Shown here in pieces: positions 42,465 to 51,531 of a DNA stretch of 64,000 nucleotides. This DNA comes from an uncultured Porphyromonas sp. Lineage in GTDB: Bacteria; Bacteroidota; Bacteroidia; Bacteroidales; Porphyromonadaceae. The notes under the pieces are model-generated. The model saw only the letters and a program-made list of their open reading frames with translations, made no database searches and was not told the DNA's origin. The position numbers were made by a program, and so were the translations under genes. Position 1 is the stretch's first letter. Every line of letters starts with the position of its first letter. The stretch is from positions 1 through 64,000 of the forward strand of contig NZ_CABUAN010000009.1 of NCBI RefSeq assembly GCF_902489635.1, written 5' to 3'.

Positions 42465-42527
42465 GCAGGCTACAGACTAATGTCGGGAGCTCTAGAGTGC
42501 CGAGCTCAACATGAGTCTGTAGCCTGC
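42465..42527. terminator. Long inverted repeat downstream of prfC
   Basis: GCAGGCTACAGACT (42465-42478) and AGTCTGTAGCCTGC (42514-42527) are perfect 14-bp arms. The loop contains a second hairpin, GAGCTC...GAGCTC. It lies 78 bp beyond the prfC stop on the minus strand. On the plus strand a separate GGTCT/AGACC hairpin with seven Ts follows at 42543-42567. The 42352-42604 interval holds no gene. Confidence 0.6.
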
Positions 42528-42604
42528 GATAGTATCTTTGCCTGGTCTATGAACGAGACCTTTTTTTGACCCTGATTAGGCAGCGGGTCGCGAGCAGAGA
42601 TGCA

Positions 42605-44191
42605 TTAGAACTCGCTGGTGAAGTGGAAGCGGATGTGCGGGAAGTCTTGTTGAGCCATCTGCAGGATGTAGCTGCTCTCCGCTAGGTAGACGTCTCGACC
42701 AGCACTATCTAGAGCCATATACTGAGCTTTGCGACGCTTGAAGTTGGCCAGCTCCTCAGCATCGTCGCTCTCGATCCAGCATGCTTTGTAGAGGTGCAGC
42801 GGCTCCCAGCGACACTCGGCGCCATACTCGTGGAGCAGTCGATACTGGATCACCTCGAACTGAAGTTGACCGACGGTACCGATGATGCGTCTGCCGTTGA
42901 ACTGATTGACAAAGAGCTGTGCTACGCCTTCGCCCATCAGTTGGTCGGTACCCTTGATGAGCTGCTTCTGCTTCATTGGATCCGCATTTTCGATATACTT
43001 AAAGAACTCAGGACTAAAGCTGGGAAGCCCCTTGAAGTGGAGCATTTCGCCTGACGTGAGGGTATCTCCGATGCGAAATAGACCCGTGTCGGGGAGTCCT
43101 ACGATGTCGCCGGCATAAGCGTCATCGATGACCTCTTTCTTATTGGCCATAAAGGCGGTAGGAGAGGAGAAGCGGACCTGCTTGTCGAGGCGTGTGTGAC
43201 GGTAGTAAGCGTTGCGCTCGAAGCGCCCTGAGCAGACCTTGACGAAGGCGATACAGCTGCGGTGGTTAGGATCCATATTAGCGTGGATCTTGAAGACGAA
43301 GCCAGTAAAGCTCTCTTCGTAAGGACTTACCTCTCTCTCCTCGGCCTGTACGGGCTGGGGTGAGGGTGCGATACGTACGAAGGTGTCTAGTAGCTCACGC
43401 ACGCCAAAGGTATTGAGCGCTGAGCCGAAGAAGACGGGTGCCTGCTCACCAGCAAGATAAGCGTCGTGGTCGAACGTGGGGTAGACGCCCTCGACCATCT
43501 CGACCTCCTCGGCGAGCCGCTCGGCAGCTGCGGAGCCGATATGCTGTACGAGGTCTGGCGAGTCGAGACTCTCGATATGGTGGATGTCCTCAACAACATG
43601 CTGTTTATTGGGCGTAAAGAGGTTGAGCTCGTGGTCGAAGATGTTGTACACGCCCTTGAAGCGATCTCCCATGCCTATGGGCCAAACCATCGGTGTAGTC
43701 ACGACGCCGAGCTCTCGCTCTACCTCGTCGAGCAGGTCGAAGGGGTCTAGTCCCTCGCGGTCGAGCTTGTTGATGAAGACGATGACGGGTGTGTGGCGCA
43801 TACGGCATACCTCCATGAGGCGACGCGTCTGCTGCTCGACACCCTTGGCGTGGTCGATGACGATGATGACGCTATCCACAGCGGTGAGTGTGCGGTAGGT
43901 GTCTTCGGCGAAGTCTTGGTGACCTGGCGTGTCGAGGATGTTGACTTTGTAGTCCTTATAGTTGAAGCCCATGACACTGGTTGCCACGGAGATACCACGC
44001 TGACGCTCTATCTCCATAAAGTCACTAGTAGCACTCTTCTTGATCTTGTTGCTCTTGACGGCTCCAGCTACGTGGATGGCGCCTCCGTAGAGGAGGAGCT
44101 TCTCGGTGAGGGTTGTTTTACCCGCATCTGGGTGCGCTATGACGGCAAAAGTGCGACGACTGCTTATTTCTTTTTCTAAAGGGGTGGACAT
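42605..44191 (-). CDS. prfC: Peptide chain release factor 3
   Basis: A 528-residue translational GTPase that recycles RF1/RF2 from the ribosome. The ATG at 44191 (MSTPLEKEISSRRTFAVIAH) is chosen; the upstream frame to 44245 overlaps the DegT-like gene. G1 AHPDAGKTTLTEK, G3 DTPGHQDF and G4 NKLDRE are present, and length is normal. It starts 10 bp after the DegT-like stop, so the two share a transcript. Confidence 0.97.
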   Translation of the reverse strand: MSTPLEKEISSRRTFAVIAHPDAGKTTLTEKLLLYGGAIHVAGAVKSNKIKKSATSDFMEIERQRGISVATSVMGFNYKDYKVNILDTPGHQDFAEDTYRTLTAVDSVIIVIDHAKGVEQQTRRLMEVCRMRHTPVIVFINKLDREGLDPFDLLDEVERELGVVTTPMVWPIGMGDRFKGVYNIFDHELNLFTPNKQHVVEDIHHIESLDSPDLVQHIGSAAAERLAEEVEMVEGVYPTFDHDAYLAGEQAPVFFGSALNTFGVRELLDTFVRIAPSPQPVQAEEREVSPYEESFTGFVFKIHANMDPNHRSCIAFVKVCSGRFERNAYYRHTRLDKQVRFSSPTAFMANKKEVIDDAYAGDIVGLPDTGLFRIGDTLTSGEMLHFKGLPSFSPEFFKYIENADPMKQKQLIKGTDQLMGEGVAQLFVNQFNGRRIIGTVGQLQFEVIQYRLLHEYGAECRWEPLHLYKACWIESDDAEELANFKRRKAQYMALDSAGRDVYLAESSYILQMAQQDFPHIRFHFTSEF

Positions 44192-44201
44192 CGTAAGATG
44201 A

Positions 44202-45356
44202 TTAGCTATTGTACTTGTAAACGAGCTGACGGATGACCTCGACAACCTCTAGGGTGCGGGCGCCTGTCAGCGTGCTATCGTTGGGCAGGTAGAGCAGATC
44301 GGGTGCCATGCTCTGCGCTACGCCGCTGACTACACTGCTGTAGGACTGAAGTGCGGGCAGCTCGCTGAGACTCTCTAGTGGCGGTAGGAGCGGAACGAAC
44401 TGCTCCTCCTGCAGCGCTCGTCCGAGCTCGTGACGAGAGAAGTGAAGCATCGTGGGCTCGATATGTATCGGCTGACTACTATAATTAGGTCGATAGCTGT
44501 GCGGTGCGTCATCTGGCCAGCTTAGATAGCGAAGGCCGAAGGCTTGCGTGAGGTACTTGCGGTAGAGCTTAGCCATGAGACGCTTTTTCTCTATGGCCTC
44601 TTTAAGTTGTGCTAGCTGAGGTAGTAAGACTGCCGCCTGCAGAGGGGCTAGCGGATAGGGGCGTAACCAAGCTTCGATCGAGAGCTTCTCCTGAGCACTC
44701 CAACTGTGATAAGGTGCATCGATGGAGAGACTGCGGTTTTCGGACCAACTAAGCGCGCCGGCCATGCCAGCCTGTATGATCTCGCCCGTGGAGAAGGAGA
44801 AGAAAGAGAGCTGCCCCCAGGTACCACATGCTCGCTCATCGATAGAACTCCCAAGCGCCTGCGAGCAGTCCTCGATGATGGTCATATTGTACCGTTGCGC
44901 CACTTCGCAGAGGAGCTCCATATTGGCGGGGATGCCGTGAGCATGCGCCACGATGATGGCACGGGGTAGGGGAGTGCCCGCATTGGTCATACGCTCGAGA
45001 TGCTTGCCGAGGAGGAGCGGATCCATCGCCATGTTGAAGGAGGTGACCTCGACAAAGATCGGACGCAACCGCATCGCGAGCAAACAGTCGACATACTCCT
45101 TGCGCCAGTAAGCTGGTACAAAAAGAGACTCGCCCTCTCGCAACTGTAACATGCGGAGTGCGGCGGTAAGTGCTACTTGTGGCGAAGAGGTCAGATGGAT
45201 GGTGCGCTCGACACCCAACAAACGGCGCAATGCTTGCTCAAATCCCGTACAAAGTCCCGAGTCGGTCAGAAAATCGTCAGGAATTTGCGCTTTGATAGCC
45301 TCTTGTGATGGGTAAACACCCTGATAGTTAAGCTGTTCTGTCGATATTGGAGGCAT
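44202..45356 (-). CDS. DegT/DnrJ/EryC1/StrS-fold protein lacking the PLP lysine
   Basis: A 384-residue fold-type I aminotransferase relative. IIEDCSQALGSSIDERACGTWGQ-type sequence keeps D163 and Q166 of the cofactor site, and the TSSPQVALTAALRML segment is family-like. In the Schiff-base motif FSFxxxKxxxxGxxG the lysine is replaced by glutamate: FSFSTGEIIQAGMAG, E192. The gene is otherwise intact, so it may bind a nucleotide sugar without transamination, or use another chemistry. It lies upstream of prfC, away from sugar genes. Confidence 0.85.
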   Translation of the reverse strand: MPPISTEQLNYQGVYPSQEAIKAQIPDDFLTDSGLCTGFEQALRRLLGVERTIHLTSSPQVALTAALRMLQLREGESLFVPAYWRKEYVDCLLAMRLRPIFVEVTSFNMAMDPLLLGKHLERMTNAGTPLPRAIIVAHAHGIPANMELLCEVAQRYNMTIIEDCSQALGSSIDERACGTWGQLSFFSFSTGEIIQAGMAGALSWSENRSLSIDAPYHSWSAQEKLSIEAWLRPYPLAPLQAAVLLPQLAQLKEAIEKKRLMAKLYRKYLTQAFGLRYLSWPDDAPHSYRPNYSSQPIHIEPTMLHFSRHELGRALQEEQFVPLLPPLESLSELPALQSYSSVVSGVAQSMAPDLLYLPNDSTLTGARTLEVVEVIRQLVYKYNS

Positions 45357-45440
45357 CTTCTATAGTTTCTCGTTTTGGCTAGTTTCGGGCCGTTTGGCTC
45401 TTTTGTTGCTCTCTTTAGCTTTGCGTTGAGGAGATTTGGT

Positions 45441-45492
45441 AAAAAGCTATGCCCCTCTCCACTTTCATCGGTGTGGCGGGGCATAGCTTTTT
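45441..45492. terminator. Bidirectional terminator after deoC
   Basis: AAAAAGCTATGCCCC and GGGGCATAGCTTTTT are perfect 15-bp arms with A- and T-tracts on the outside, so it works on either strand. It begins 11 bp beyond the deoC stop. The 45357-45440 stretch should hold the DegT-prfC promoter, but no TAnnTTTG on the minus strand is seen. Confidence 0.9.
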
Positions 45493-45503
45493 AATTTGTC
45501 TCT

Positions 45504-46370
45504 TTATCCCTCGATCGCCTTGAGGAGATTTTTGCCAAGACTGCTAGCACCTAGACGGAAGAGCTCAGGGGTGAGCCACTCCTCGCCAAGGATCTCCTTG
45601 ACGATGCAGTAATACTTGACCACGTCCTCTGGCGTGCGGACACCACCGCTGGCCTTGAAGCCTCGACGCTCGCCGTGTAGCTCGTAATACTTGCGTAGCG
45701 TCTGGCACATAACGTAAGCGGCCTCGAGTGAAGCGCCTGGATACTCCTTGCCTGTGGAGGTCTTGATGAAGTCTGCGCCTGAGTAGAGCGACAGGATCGA
45801 TGCGATCTGTATCTGTCGTGGATCAGCGAGCAGACCGGACTCGATGATCACCTTGAGATGCGCTCCACGAGCGGCATCCTTAAGCTCCTCGATCTCGGTG
45901 CATACGCCGTCGTAGTCCTCTGAGAGGAAGCGGTTTAGGTTGAGGACAACGTCTACTTCGTTGGCTCCCTCGGCGACAGCCATAGAGACCTCAGCGACTT
46001 TGATCTCTGGGAAGGTTTGGCTAGCGGGAAAGCCTGCAGCTACCGATGCGATGCGTACATCGGGACAGGTGAGCGTAGCCTTGACAGTAGGCACCAGAGC
46101 GGGATAGACGCAGATGGCGGCTACGTTGGGGATGTCGGGATGGGTTGTCTCAAAGTCGTTGACTCCAGCGACCATCTTGGTGACGCTCTCATCTGTATCA
46201 CCTCCCATCAGTGTGGTTAGGTCGATACAGCTGTAGAGTAGCTTGAGGACCTCTGGTGTGTAGCACTCCTTATAGTGCTTGTCGATGATCGCTTGTACCT
46301 TGGCGGTAACATCTCCCTCGATAGGTTCGTAGAGCGAGATTGCTTTATGGTATTTGTCTATCTGATGCAT
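45504..46370 (-). CDS. deoC: Deoxyribose-phosphate aldolase
   Basis: A 288-residue class I aldolase splitting 2-deoxyribose 5-phosphate to glyceraldehyde 3-phosphate and acetaldehyde. ADFIKTSTGKEYPGA contains the Schiff-base lysine, and GFKASGGVRTPEDV the second active-site lysine. EVDVVLNLNRFL is also conserved. Last gene of the mnmG-uvrC-dtd-mazG-deoC set; it starts 24 bp after the MazG-like gene. Confidence 0.95.
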   Translation of the reverse strand: MHQIDKYHKAISLYEPIEGDVTAKVQAIIDKHYKECYTPEVLKLLYSCIDLTTLMGGDTDESVTKMVAGVNDFETTHPDIPNVAAICVYPALVPTVKATLTCPDVRIASVAAGFPASQTFPEIKVAEVSMAVAEGANEVDVVLNLNRFLSEDYDGVCTEIEELKDAARGAHLKVIIESGLLADPRQIQIASILSLYSGADFIKTSTGKEYPGASLEAAYVMCQTLRKYYELHGERRGFKASGGVRTPEDVVKYYCIVKEILGEEWLTPELFRLGASSLGKNLLKAIEG

Positions 46371-46394
46371 CAGTTTCTATTGTTTGAAGGTTTA

Positions 46395-46769
46395 TTATTC
46401 TGTTGTATCTGCTTGCTTAGAGCGTAACTTGTCGTTATTTAGATGTCGGGTTGCGTCGCGCTTTGTCTTCTTCTGGAGGTTCTTTTCAAGTGCCTCTTGT
46501 AGGTTGACTTCGCACTGGTTGGCAATGCAGGTGAGTACCCAGAGCAGGTCTGCCAGCTCGTCCGCAAGGTCGAGATGATCGGACGCTTTGGCACTCTGCT
46601 CGCCATAGAGCCGTGCCATAACGCGTGCCACCTCGCCCGTCTCCTCCGTGAGGATCGCCATATTGGTCAGCGGGTCGAAGTAGCGCACACCGTAGGTGCG
46701 TATCCACTTGTCGACCAGCTGCTGCAGCTCGTCTAGCGTCGTCCCTTTTACTTTGTTTGTAGCGTCCAT
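46395..46769 (-). CDS. MazG-like nucleotide pyrophosphohydrolase
   Basis: A 124-residue single-domain all-alpha NTP pyrophosphohydrolase. The metal-binding pattern EETGEVARVM and LADELADLLWVLTCIAN fits the EExxE...ExxD signature. The last 25 residues are basic and variable. It may cleanse non-canonical nucleotides. Its start codon overlaps the dtd stop by one base. Confidence 0.88.
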   Translation of the reverse strand: MDATNKVKGTTLDELQQLVDKWIRTYGVRYFDPLTNMAILTEETGEVARVMARLYGEQSAKASDHLDLADELADLLWVLTCIANQCEVNLQEALEKNLQKKTKRDATRHLNNDKLRSKQADTTE

Positions 46770-47221
46770 TAGAGCGTGTCGGTGTCTAAGATTATGGTCA
46801 CAGGTCCGTCATTATGTATCTCTACCTGCATATCGGCTCCAAATTTACCGGTTTTAATTGAATCTACGCCCATAATGAGACGCATCTTAGCGACAAACTG
46901 CTCGTAGAGCGGCTCCGAAACCTCACCCTTGGCAGCCTCGATATAGCTCGGACGGTTGCCTTTGCGGCAGTTTGCCATGAGCGTAAACTGGCTCACGACA
47001 AGCGCTTCGCCACCAATGTCCAGCAGTGAACGATTCATCACGCCCTCCTCATCGTCGAAGATGCGTAGCTTGCACACCTTCTGGCAGAGCTTCTCGATCT
47101 GCTCGGGGCCATCTTCGTAGCCGACGCCGAGGAGTAGGACGATGCCTTGCTGGATGCTCCCGACGCAGTTGCCGTCGATCGACACAGAAGCGTGGGTGAC
47201 TCGCTGTAAAAGTGCTTTCAT
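46769..47221 (-). CDS. dtd: D-aminoacyl-tRNA deacylase
   Basis: A 150-residue enzyme that hydrolyses D-aminoacyl-tRNA (and Gly-tRNA-Ala). VVSQFTLMANCRKGNRPSY contains the SQFTL motif, and NDGPVTIIL the Gly-cisPro motif that excludes L-amino acids. Length is typical. It lies 12 bp after uvrC. Confidence 0.96.
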   Translation of the reverse strand: MKALLQRVTHASVSIDGNCVGSIQQGIVLLLGVGYEDGPEQIEKLCQKVCKLRIFDDEEGVMNRSLLDIGGEALVVSQFTLMANCRKGNRPSYIEAAKGEVSEPLYEQFVAKMRLIMGVDSIKTGKFGADMQVEIHNDGPVTIILDTDTL

Positions 47222-47233
47222 ACTGTTTCTTCT

Positions 47234-49042
47234 CTAGGTTGTTTCTGTAGATTCGTCGGGGTGTAGGTGATTGTACAGCTTGTTGCCCTTACTCGTGCCG
47301 AGGGTTGCGATCAGTTCGGCACGACTAGCCTTGACGACTCGCTGGGGTGTCTTGAAAGCTTGCAGCAAAGTCTCCTTACTACGTGCTCCAATGCCCGGGA
47401 TCTCGTCGAGGATGCTCTTCGTCTGCTGCTTCGAGCGACTATCTCTATGGAAGGTGATACCAAAGCGGTGCGCCTCGTCACGGATATGACAGACCACTTT
47501 GAGCGTTTCCGACCGACGATCCAAGACCAAAGGCTCCGACTCGCCAGGACGATAGAGCTCTTCGAAACGCTCCGCAAGACCGAAGACGCACACTTTGTCG
47601 TAAATGCCTAGCTCCTTGAGCGTCTCGCAGGCGACATGCAGTTGCCCCTTGCCACCATCTATGATGATCAGGTCTGGGAGCGACTGTCCCTCGTCCAGCA
47701 TACGCCGGTAGCGTCGGTAGATGATCTCACGCATCGTCCGATAGTCGTCAGCCCCGACGACTGTTTTCACATGAAACTTTCTGTACTCGCTCTTCGCCGG
47801 CTTACCATTCTTAAAGACCACGCACGCAGCCACGGGATTGGTACCTTGTATGTTTGAATTGTCAAAGCACTCCATGTGGCGGGGTAGGCGATCGATGCCT
47901 AGATCCTTCTTCATCGTAGTGAGAAGACGCGTAGCTCGCTGCTCGGGGTTGAGCTTCTCCTGACGCTTGTAGCAGTCCCAGCGGTAGCGTGACACGTTGA
48001 GCTGAGCCAGCTCGAGAAGCTGCTTCTTCTCACCTCGCTGTGGCACCGTAATTCGATAGTTGTCGCCTTCCCATTCGCCAGGCTCCGCTAGGATCACCTC
48101 ACGAGCTGTGCTGCCGAAGCGCTGTCTTAGTTCCTCTATCAGGTAAGCGAGCAGGTCACTTCGCGAAGAGTCGACCGTCTTCTTGAAGGTTAAGTTGTGC
48201 GCTAAGACGACCGCCCCGTGGCGTACCTGCATCATACAGACGAAACCATTGACGTCGTCCTCATCGTATGCAAAGACATCTGCCTCGCGAATGTTGGGCG
48301 CGACAACATGCTTGCCCGAATAGCGACGCAGCGTCTCAATGTTCTGACGATGCTGCTCGGCTCGCTCGAACTCCAGCCGCTCGCTCATACGATTCATCTC
48401 TTCTACCTCCTCCTCGATGAGGACGTTTATCTCTCCCTTGAGGATGCGTCGGGCTAGTTGCACCGCATGGGCGTACTCCTCAGCCGAGACCAACCCTTGG
48501 CAAGGGCCGCCGCACTTCTTAATATGGTATTGCAGGCAAAGATCCACCCGCCGTTCACGCACCACCTCGGGGGTCAAAGCATAGCGACACGAACGCAGCT
48601 GAAGCACCCGATGAATTAGATCGATCACGGTGTGCGCCATCGCCACATTGGGGTAGGGGCCATAATAGTCTCCCTTGCCCTCCTCCTTTCTCGTGGCGAA
48701 GATGCGTGGAAACGGTTCGCTCGTGATAACAATGCGTGGGTAAGACTTGTCATCCTTGAGCAGTATATTGTACTTCGGCAGGTGGGTCTTGATCAGATTG
48801 TTCTCCAAGACCAAAGCCTCCGCCTCGGTATTAACTACGAAGTACTCTAGCTGGCGAATTTCACTGACCAGCCTTGTTGTCTTCGGATCTTTTGGCGAAT
48901 TGTTGAAGTAAGAGGAGACACGATTGCGCAGATTCTTCGCTTTGCCCACGTAGATGATCGTCCCGTTCTTGTTGCGGTACTGATAGCATCCTGGGTCTTG
49001 CGGGATGGTTGGAAGGATAGCTTTGATTTCGTCTCGGTTCAT
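47234..49042 (-). CDS. uvrC: Excinuclease ABC subunit C
   Basis: A 602-residue nucleotide-excision-repair nuclease. GIY-YIG domain at about 16-95 (CYQYRNKNGTIIYVGKAKNL), UVR/UvrB-binding coiled coil near 205-240, RNase H-like nuclease domain with ECFDNSNIQGTNPVA, and terminal helix-hairpin-helix (IPGIGARSKETLLQAF). The parS-like site begins 7 bp before its start codon. Confidence 0.96.
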   Translation of the reverse strand: MNRDEIKAILPTIPQDPGCYQYRNKNGTIIYVGKAKNLRNRVSSYFNNSPKDPKTTRLVSEIRQLEYFVVNTEAEALVLENNLIKTHLPKYNILLKDDKSYPRIVITSEPFPRIFATRKEEGKGDYYGPYPNVAMAHTVIDLIHRVLQLRSCRYALTPEVVRERRVDLCLQYHIKKCGGPCQGLVSAEEYAHAVQLARRILKGEINVLIEEEVEEMNRMSERLEFERAEQHRQNIETLRRYSGKHVVAPNIREADVFAYDEDDVNGFVCMMQVRHGAVVLAHNLTFKKTVDSSRSDLLAYLIEELRQRFGSTAREVILAEPGEWEGDNYRITVPQRGEKKQLLELAQLNVSRYRWDCYKRQEKLNPEQRATRLLTTMKKDLGIDRLPRHMECFDNSNIQGTNPVAACVVFKNGKPAKSEYRKFHVKTVVGADDYRTMREIIYRRYRRMLDEGQSLPDLIIIDGGKGQLHVACETLKELGIYDKVCVFGLAERFEELYRPGESEPLVLDRRSETLKVVCHIRDEAHRFGITFHRDSRSKQQTKSILDEIPGIGARSKETLLQAFKTPQRVVKASRAELIATLGTSKGNKLYNHLHPDESTETT

Positions 49043-49048
49043 TTCGAT

Positions 49049-49064
49049 TGTTTCACGTGAAACG
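49049..49064. promoter_or_regulatory. parS-like centromere palindrome
   Basis: TGTTTCACGTGAAACG matches the bacterial parS consensus TGTTTCACGTGAAACA at 15 of 16 positions. It lies in the 27-bp gap between mnmG and uvrC. Because the gap also contains the uvrC ribosome-binding area, ParB binding there could affect uvrC expression. ParB itself is not encoded in the window. Confidence 0.75.
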
Positions 49065-49069
49065 GTAAG

Positions 49070-50947
49070 CTATCGTCCCAGTAGAACTAGGAGTATATTG
49101 ATATCGCTCGGGGAGATGCCTGGGATGCGGGCGGCCTGAGCGATAGTGGCGGGGCGGATACGAGAGAGCTTCTCACGAGCCTCTATGGGGAGTGCAGTGA
49201 TCTGCTGGTAGTCGAACTTATCGCCTAGCGTCAGCGACTCCAGGCGGTGAAGCTTCTGCGCGGCTTGCTCCTCCCGCTCGATGTAGCCACGATACTTGAT
49301 GGCGGTCTCGGTGCGTGTGAGGACCTCCTTGTCATCACCGATCAAAGTTGCCACCTGCGTGGCAAAATCGTCTAGCTGGGCAATCAAGCCGCTGAGCGAA
49401 ACGTGCGGGCGAAGGAGTAGGGTAGTGAGCTTAGTACCGAAGTCTAGCGGCTTCTCACCTAGACTGGTGAGGTAGCCGTTGACCTCCTCCGGCTTGACTG
49501 AGTAGTTAGCACAGAGATTGTCTAGAGCTGCTATGCCCTTTTTGATCTGCTCGAGGCGGTTCAGTCGCTCTGTGGTCGCTAATCCTAGCTGCTCCGCATA
49601 GGGCGTCAGTCGCAGGTCGGCATTGTCTTGACGCAGGAGTATACGGTACTCAGCGCGTGAGGTGAACATGCGATACGGCTCGTCGACCCCCTTGGTTACG
49701 AGATCGTCAATGAGGACGCCTATGTAGGCTTCGTCTCGTCTTAGGATGAGCGGAGCCTTTTCTTGTAGGGCTAGGGCAGCATTGATGCCTGCGAGGAGGC
49801 CTTGTCCAGCCGCCTCTTCGTAGCCGGTGGTGCCGTTCACCTGACCAGCTAGGTAAAGGCCAGGGACCAGCTTACTCTCCAGCGTATGGTGCAGATCGCG
49901 AGGGTCAAAGAAGTCGTACTCGATCGCATAGCCTGGGCGGTAGAGCTGTACATCTCGCAGTGCGGGGATCGTCTGTAAAGCTCGGATCTGCGTATCGATA
50001 GGGAGCGACGAACTAAAGCCGTTGAGGTAATACTCGTTTGTCTCCTCACCCTCGGGCTCGAGGAAGAGCTGATGGCGTGTGCGGTCGGCGAAGTTGACAA
50101 TCTTCGTCTCTATGCTGGGGCAGTAGCGCGGGCCGATGCTCTGTATCTGACCGTTGTAAAGTGGCGAGTCGCTGAGCGAAGCGCGGAGTATGTCGTGGCA
50201 AACTTCGTTGGTATAGAGGATGTAGCAGGAGCGCTGTCGCAGATGACTACGCTGCATCGGGAGGAAGCTGAATTGTCCCGCCTCCTCGTCGCCTGGTTGC
50301 TCCTCTACGAGCGACCAATCTACGGAGCGTCCATCAATGCGGGCAGGGGTACCCGTCTTCATACGACCGGCGTGATGCCCCGCCGCTACGAGACACTCTG
50401 TGATGCCGTGGCTGGCCGGCTCTGAGATGCGTCCGCCAGGGATCATCGTCTTACCGAAGTGCATCAGCCCCCCGAGGAAAGTCCCTGCAGTGAGGATCAC
50501 CTTTGCCGCTGTAAAGGTCATGCCCAACTGCGTCACTACCAGATGTTTGCCACCCTCTGCGCCAAACTTTATGTCTACGACGAAGTCTTGCCAGAGTGCC
50601 AAGCGATCCGTCCGATCTAGCTGGCCTCTCCATAGCTCCATAAAGCGCATACGGTCTAGCTGCGCTCGTGGGCTCCACATGGCTGGTCCCTTGCTACGGT
50701 TGAGCATGCGCCACTGTATCGTAGCGGCGTCAGACAGTTGCCCCGTGTAGCCGCCGAGCGCATCTATCTCTCTCACTATCTGTCCCTTGGCGATTCCCCC
50801 CATGGCGGGATTGCAGCTCAGCTGCGCCACTTTGTTCATATCTCCCGTGATGAGGAGCGTCGAGGCACCCATGCGTGCAGTAGCGCACGCTGCCTCGCAG
50901 CCAGCATGCCCTGCACCAATTACGATAATGTCAAAGTGAGTCTTCAT
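49070..50947 (-). CDS. mnmG: tRNA uridine 5-carboxymethylaminomethyl modification enzyme
   Basis: A 625-residue FAD protein which, with MnmE, modifies the wobble uridine (U34) of several tRNAs. The ATG at 50947 (MKTHFDIIVIGAGHAGCEAA) is chosen; the in-frame ATG at 50986 overlaps the promoter box. NPAMGGIAKGQIVREIDALGG and TGYEEAAGQGLLAGINAAL are MnmG signatures. Head of a five-gene minus-strand operon. In related genomes apt often lies between mnmG and uvrC; it is absent here. Confidence 0.97.
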   Translation of the reverse strand: MKTHFDIIVIGAGHAGCEAACATARMGASTLLITGDMNKVAQLSCNPAMGGIAKGQIVREIDALGGYTGQLSDAATIQWRMLNRSKGPAMWSPRAQLDRMRFMELWRGQLDRTDRLALWQDFVVDIKFGAEGGKHLVVTQLGMTFTAAKVILTAGTFLGGLMHFGKTMIPGGRISEPASHGITECLVAAGHHAGRMKTGTPARIDGRSVDWSLVEEQPGDEEAGQFSFLPMQRSHLRQRSCYILYTNEVCHDILRASLSDSPLYNGQIQSIGPRYCPSIETKIVNFADRTRHQLFLEPEGEETNEYYLNGFSSSLPIDTQIRALQTIPALRDVQLYRPGYAIEYDFFDPRDLHHTLESKLVPGLYLAGQVNGTTGYEEAAGQGLLAGINAALALQEKAPLILRRDEAYIGVLIDDLVTKGVDEPYRMFTSRAEYRILLRQDNADLRLTPYAEQLGLATTERLNRLEQIKKGIAALDNLCANYSVKPEEVNGYLTSLGEKPLDFGTKLTTLLLRPHVSLSGLIAQLDDFATQVATLIGDDKEVLTRTETAIKYRGYIEREEQAAQKLHRLESLTLGDKFDYQQITALPIEAREKLSRIRPATIAQAARIPGISPSDINILLVLLGR

Positions 50948-50987
50948 TGTAGATCCGTAGCCTCGGCTGACCTGTATCAGCCTCATG

Positions 50988-50995
50988 CAAAGATA
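50988..50995 (-). promoter_or_regulatory. Putative -7 box for the mnmG operon
   Basis: TATCTTTG on the minus strand, 40 bp before the ATG at 50947. It lies right beside the heptamer array. Confidence 0.6.
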
Positions 50996-51000
50996 CGAAT

Positions 51001-51064
51001 TTAGAGGTTAGAGATTGGCTATTGGCTATTGGCTGTTGGCTATTGGCTAGTAGTGCTAGTGGCC
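51001..51064. repeat. Heptamer and TTGGCTATTGGC array
   Basis: TTAGAGGTTAGAGATTGGC is followed by five GGCTATT/GGCTGTT units (51016-51047) and CTAGTAGTGCTAGTGG. The same three modules, in this order, flank the composite repeat copies. Confidence 0.75.
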
Positions 51065-51430
51065 CTGGCTGGGCAAATTCAACGTCAGCTCGTTACAATT
51101 ATTTAGAACAGGCTACATATCGATATGGGGCTGTGTCGGGGAAAACTGATTTCCACGTGGATATTTCAAAATCTCCACGTGGAGAATAAAAAATTCTTCG
51201 GAGGAATCAAATGAAACTTCGGAGGAATGAAATGAAACTTCGGAAGAAATGATTCGTCCCCACGTGGGGGATAAAAAATATCCACGTGAAGATTTGAGAT
51301 TCCCCACGTGGATATTCGAGAAAGGAGGGAATCGGACTGATTTCCCCGTAAAGATATGTAAATGGAGATTAGGGGTTAGAAGTTAGAGATTAGAGGGGTG
51401 ATACATTATTAATGATGCGTCAGCCCTGAA
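51065..51430 (+). repeat. Composite CACGTG repeat, copy D
   Basis: Left border CTGGCTGGGCAAATTCAACG, then TACAATTATTTAGAACAGGC, palindromes near 51154, 51175, 51259, 51290 (one decayed to CCACGTGA) and 51306, and three CTTCGGAGGAAT units (51195-51248). Heptamers follow at 51363-51393. The terminal hairpin module is shortened to TGATACATTATTAATGATGCGTCAGCC. It ends about 55 bp before the porin promoter. Confidence 0.88.
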
Positions 51431-51485
51431 CGCCAACAAGCTATTAAGCTTTCGTTAAGTAGCGGTCAGTCCATCCGAATATCCC

Positions 51486-51493
51486 TACCTTTG
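51486..51493 (+). promoter_or_regulatory. Putative -7 box for the porin gene
   Basis: TACCTTTG, 38 bp before the ATG at 51532. Confidence 0.6.
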
Positions 51494-51531
51494 CATAAAG
51501 ATTTAACTTCAAACTTCTAATCTCTAGACTC

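Noticed and set aside
51449..51480. Third copy of the 34-bp direct repeat upstream of the porin
   Set aside because: ATTAAGCTTTCGTTAAGTAG shares only a TTAAGCTT core and needs gaps; too weak to count.
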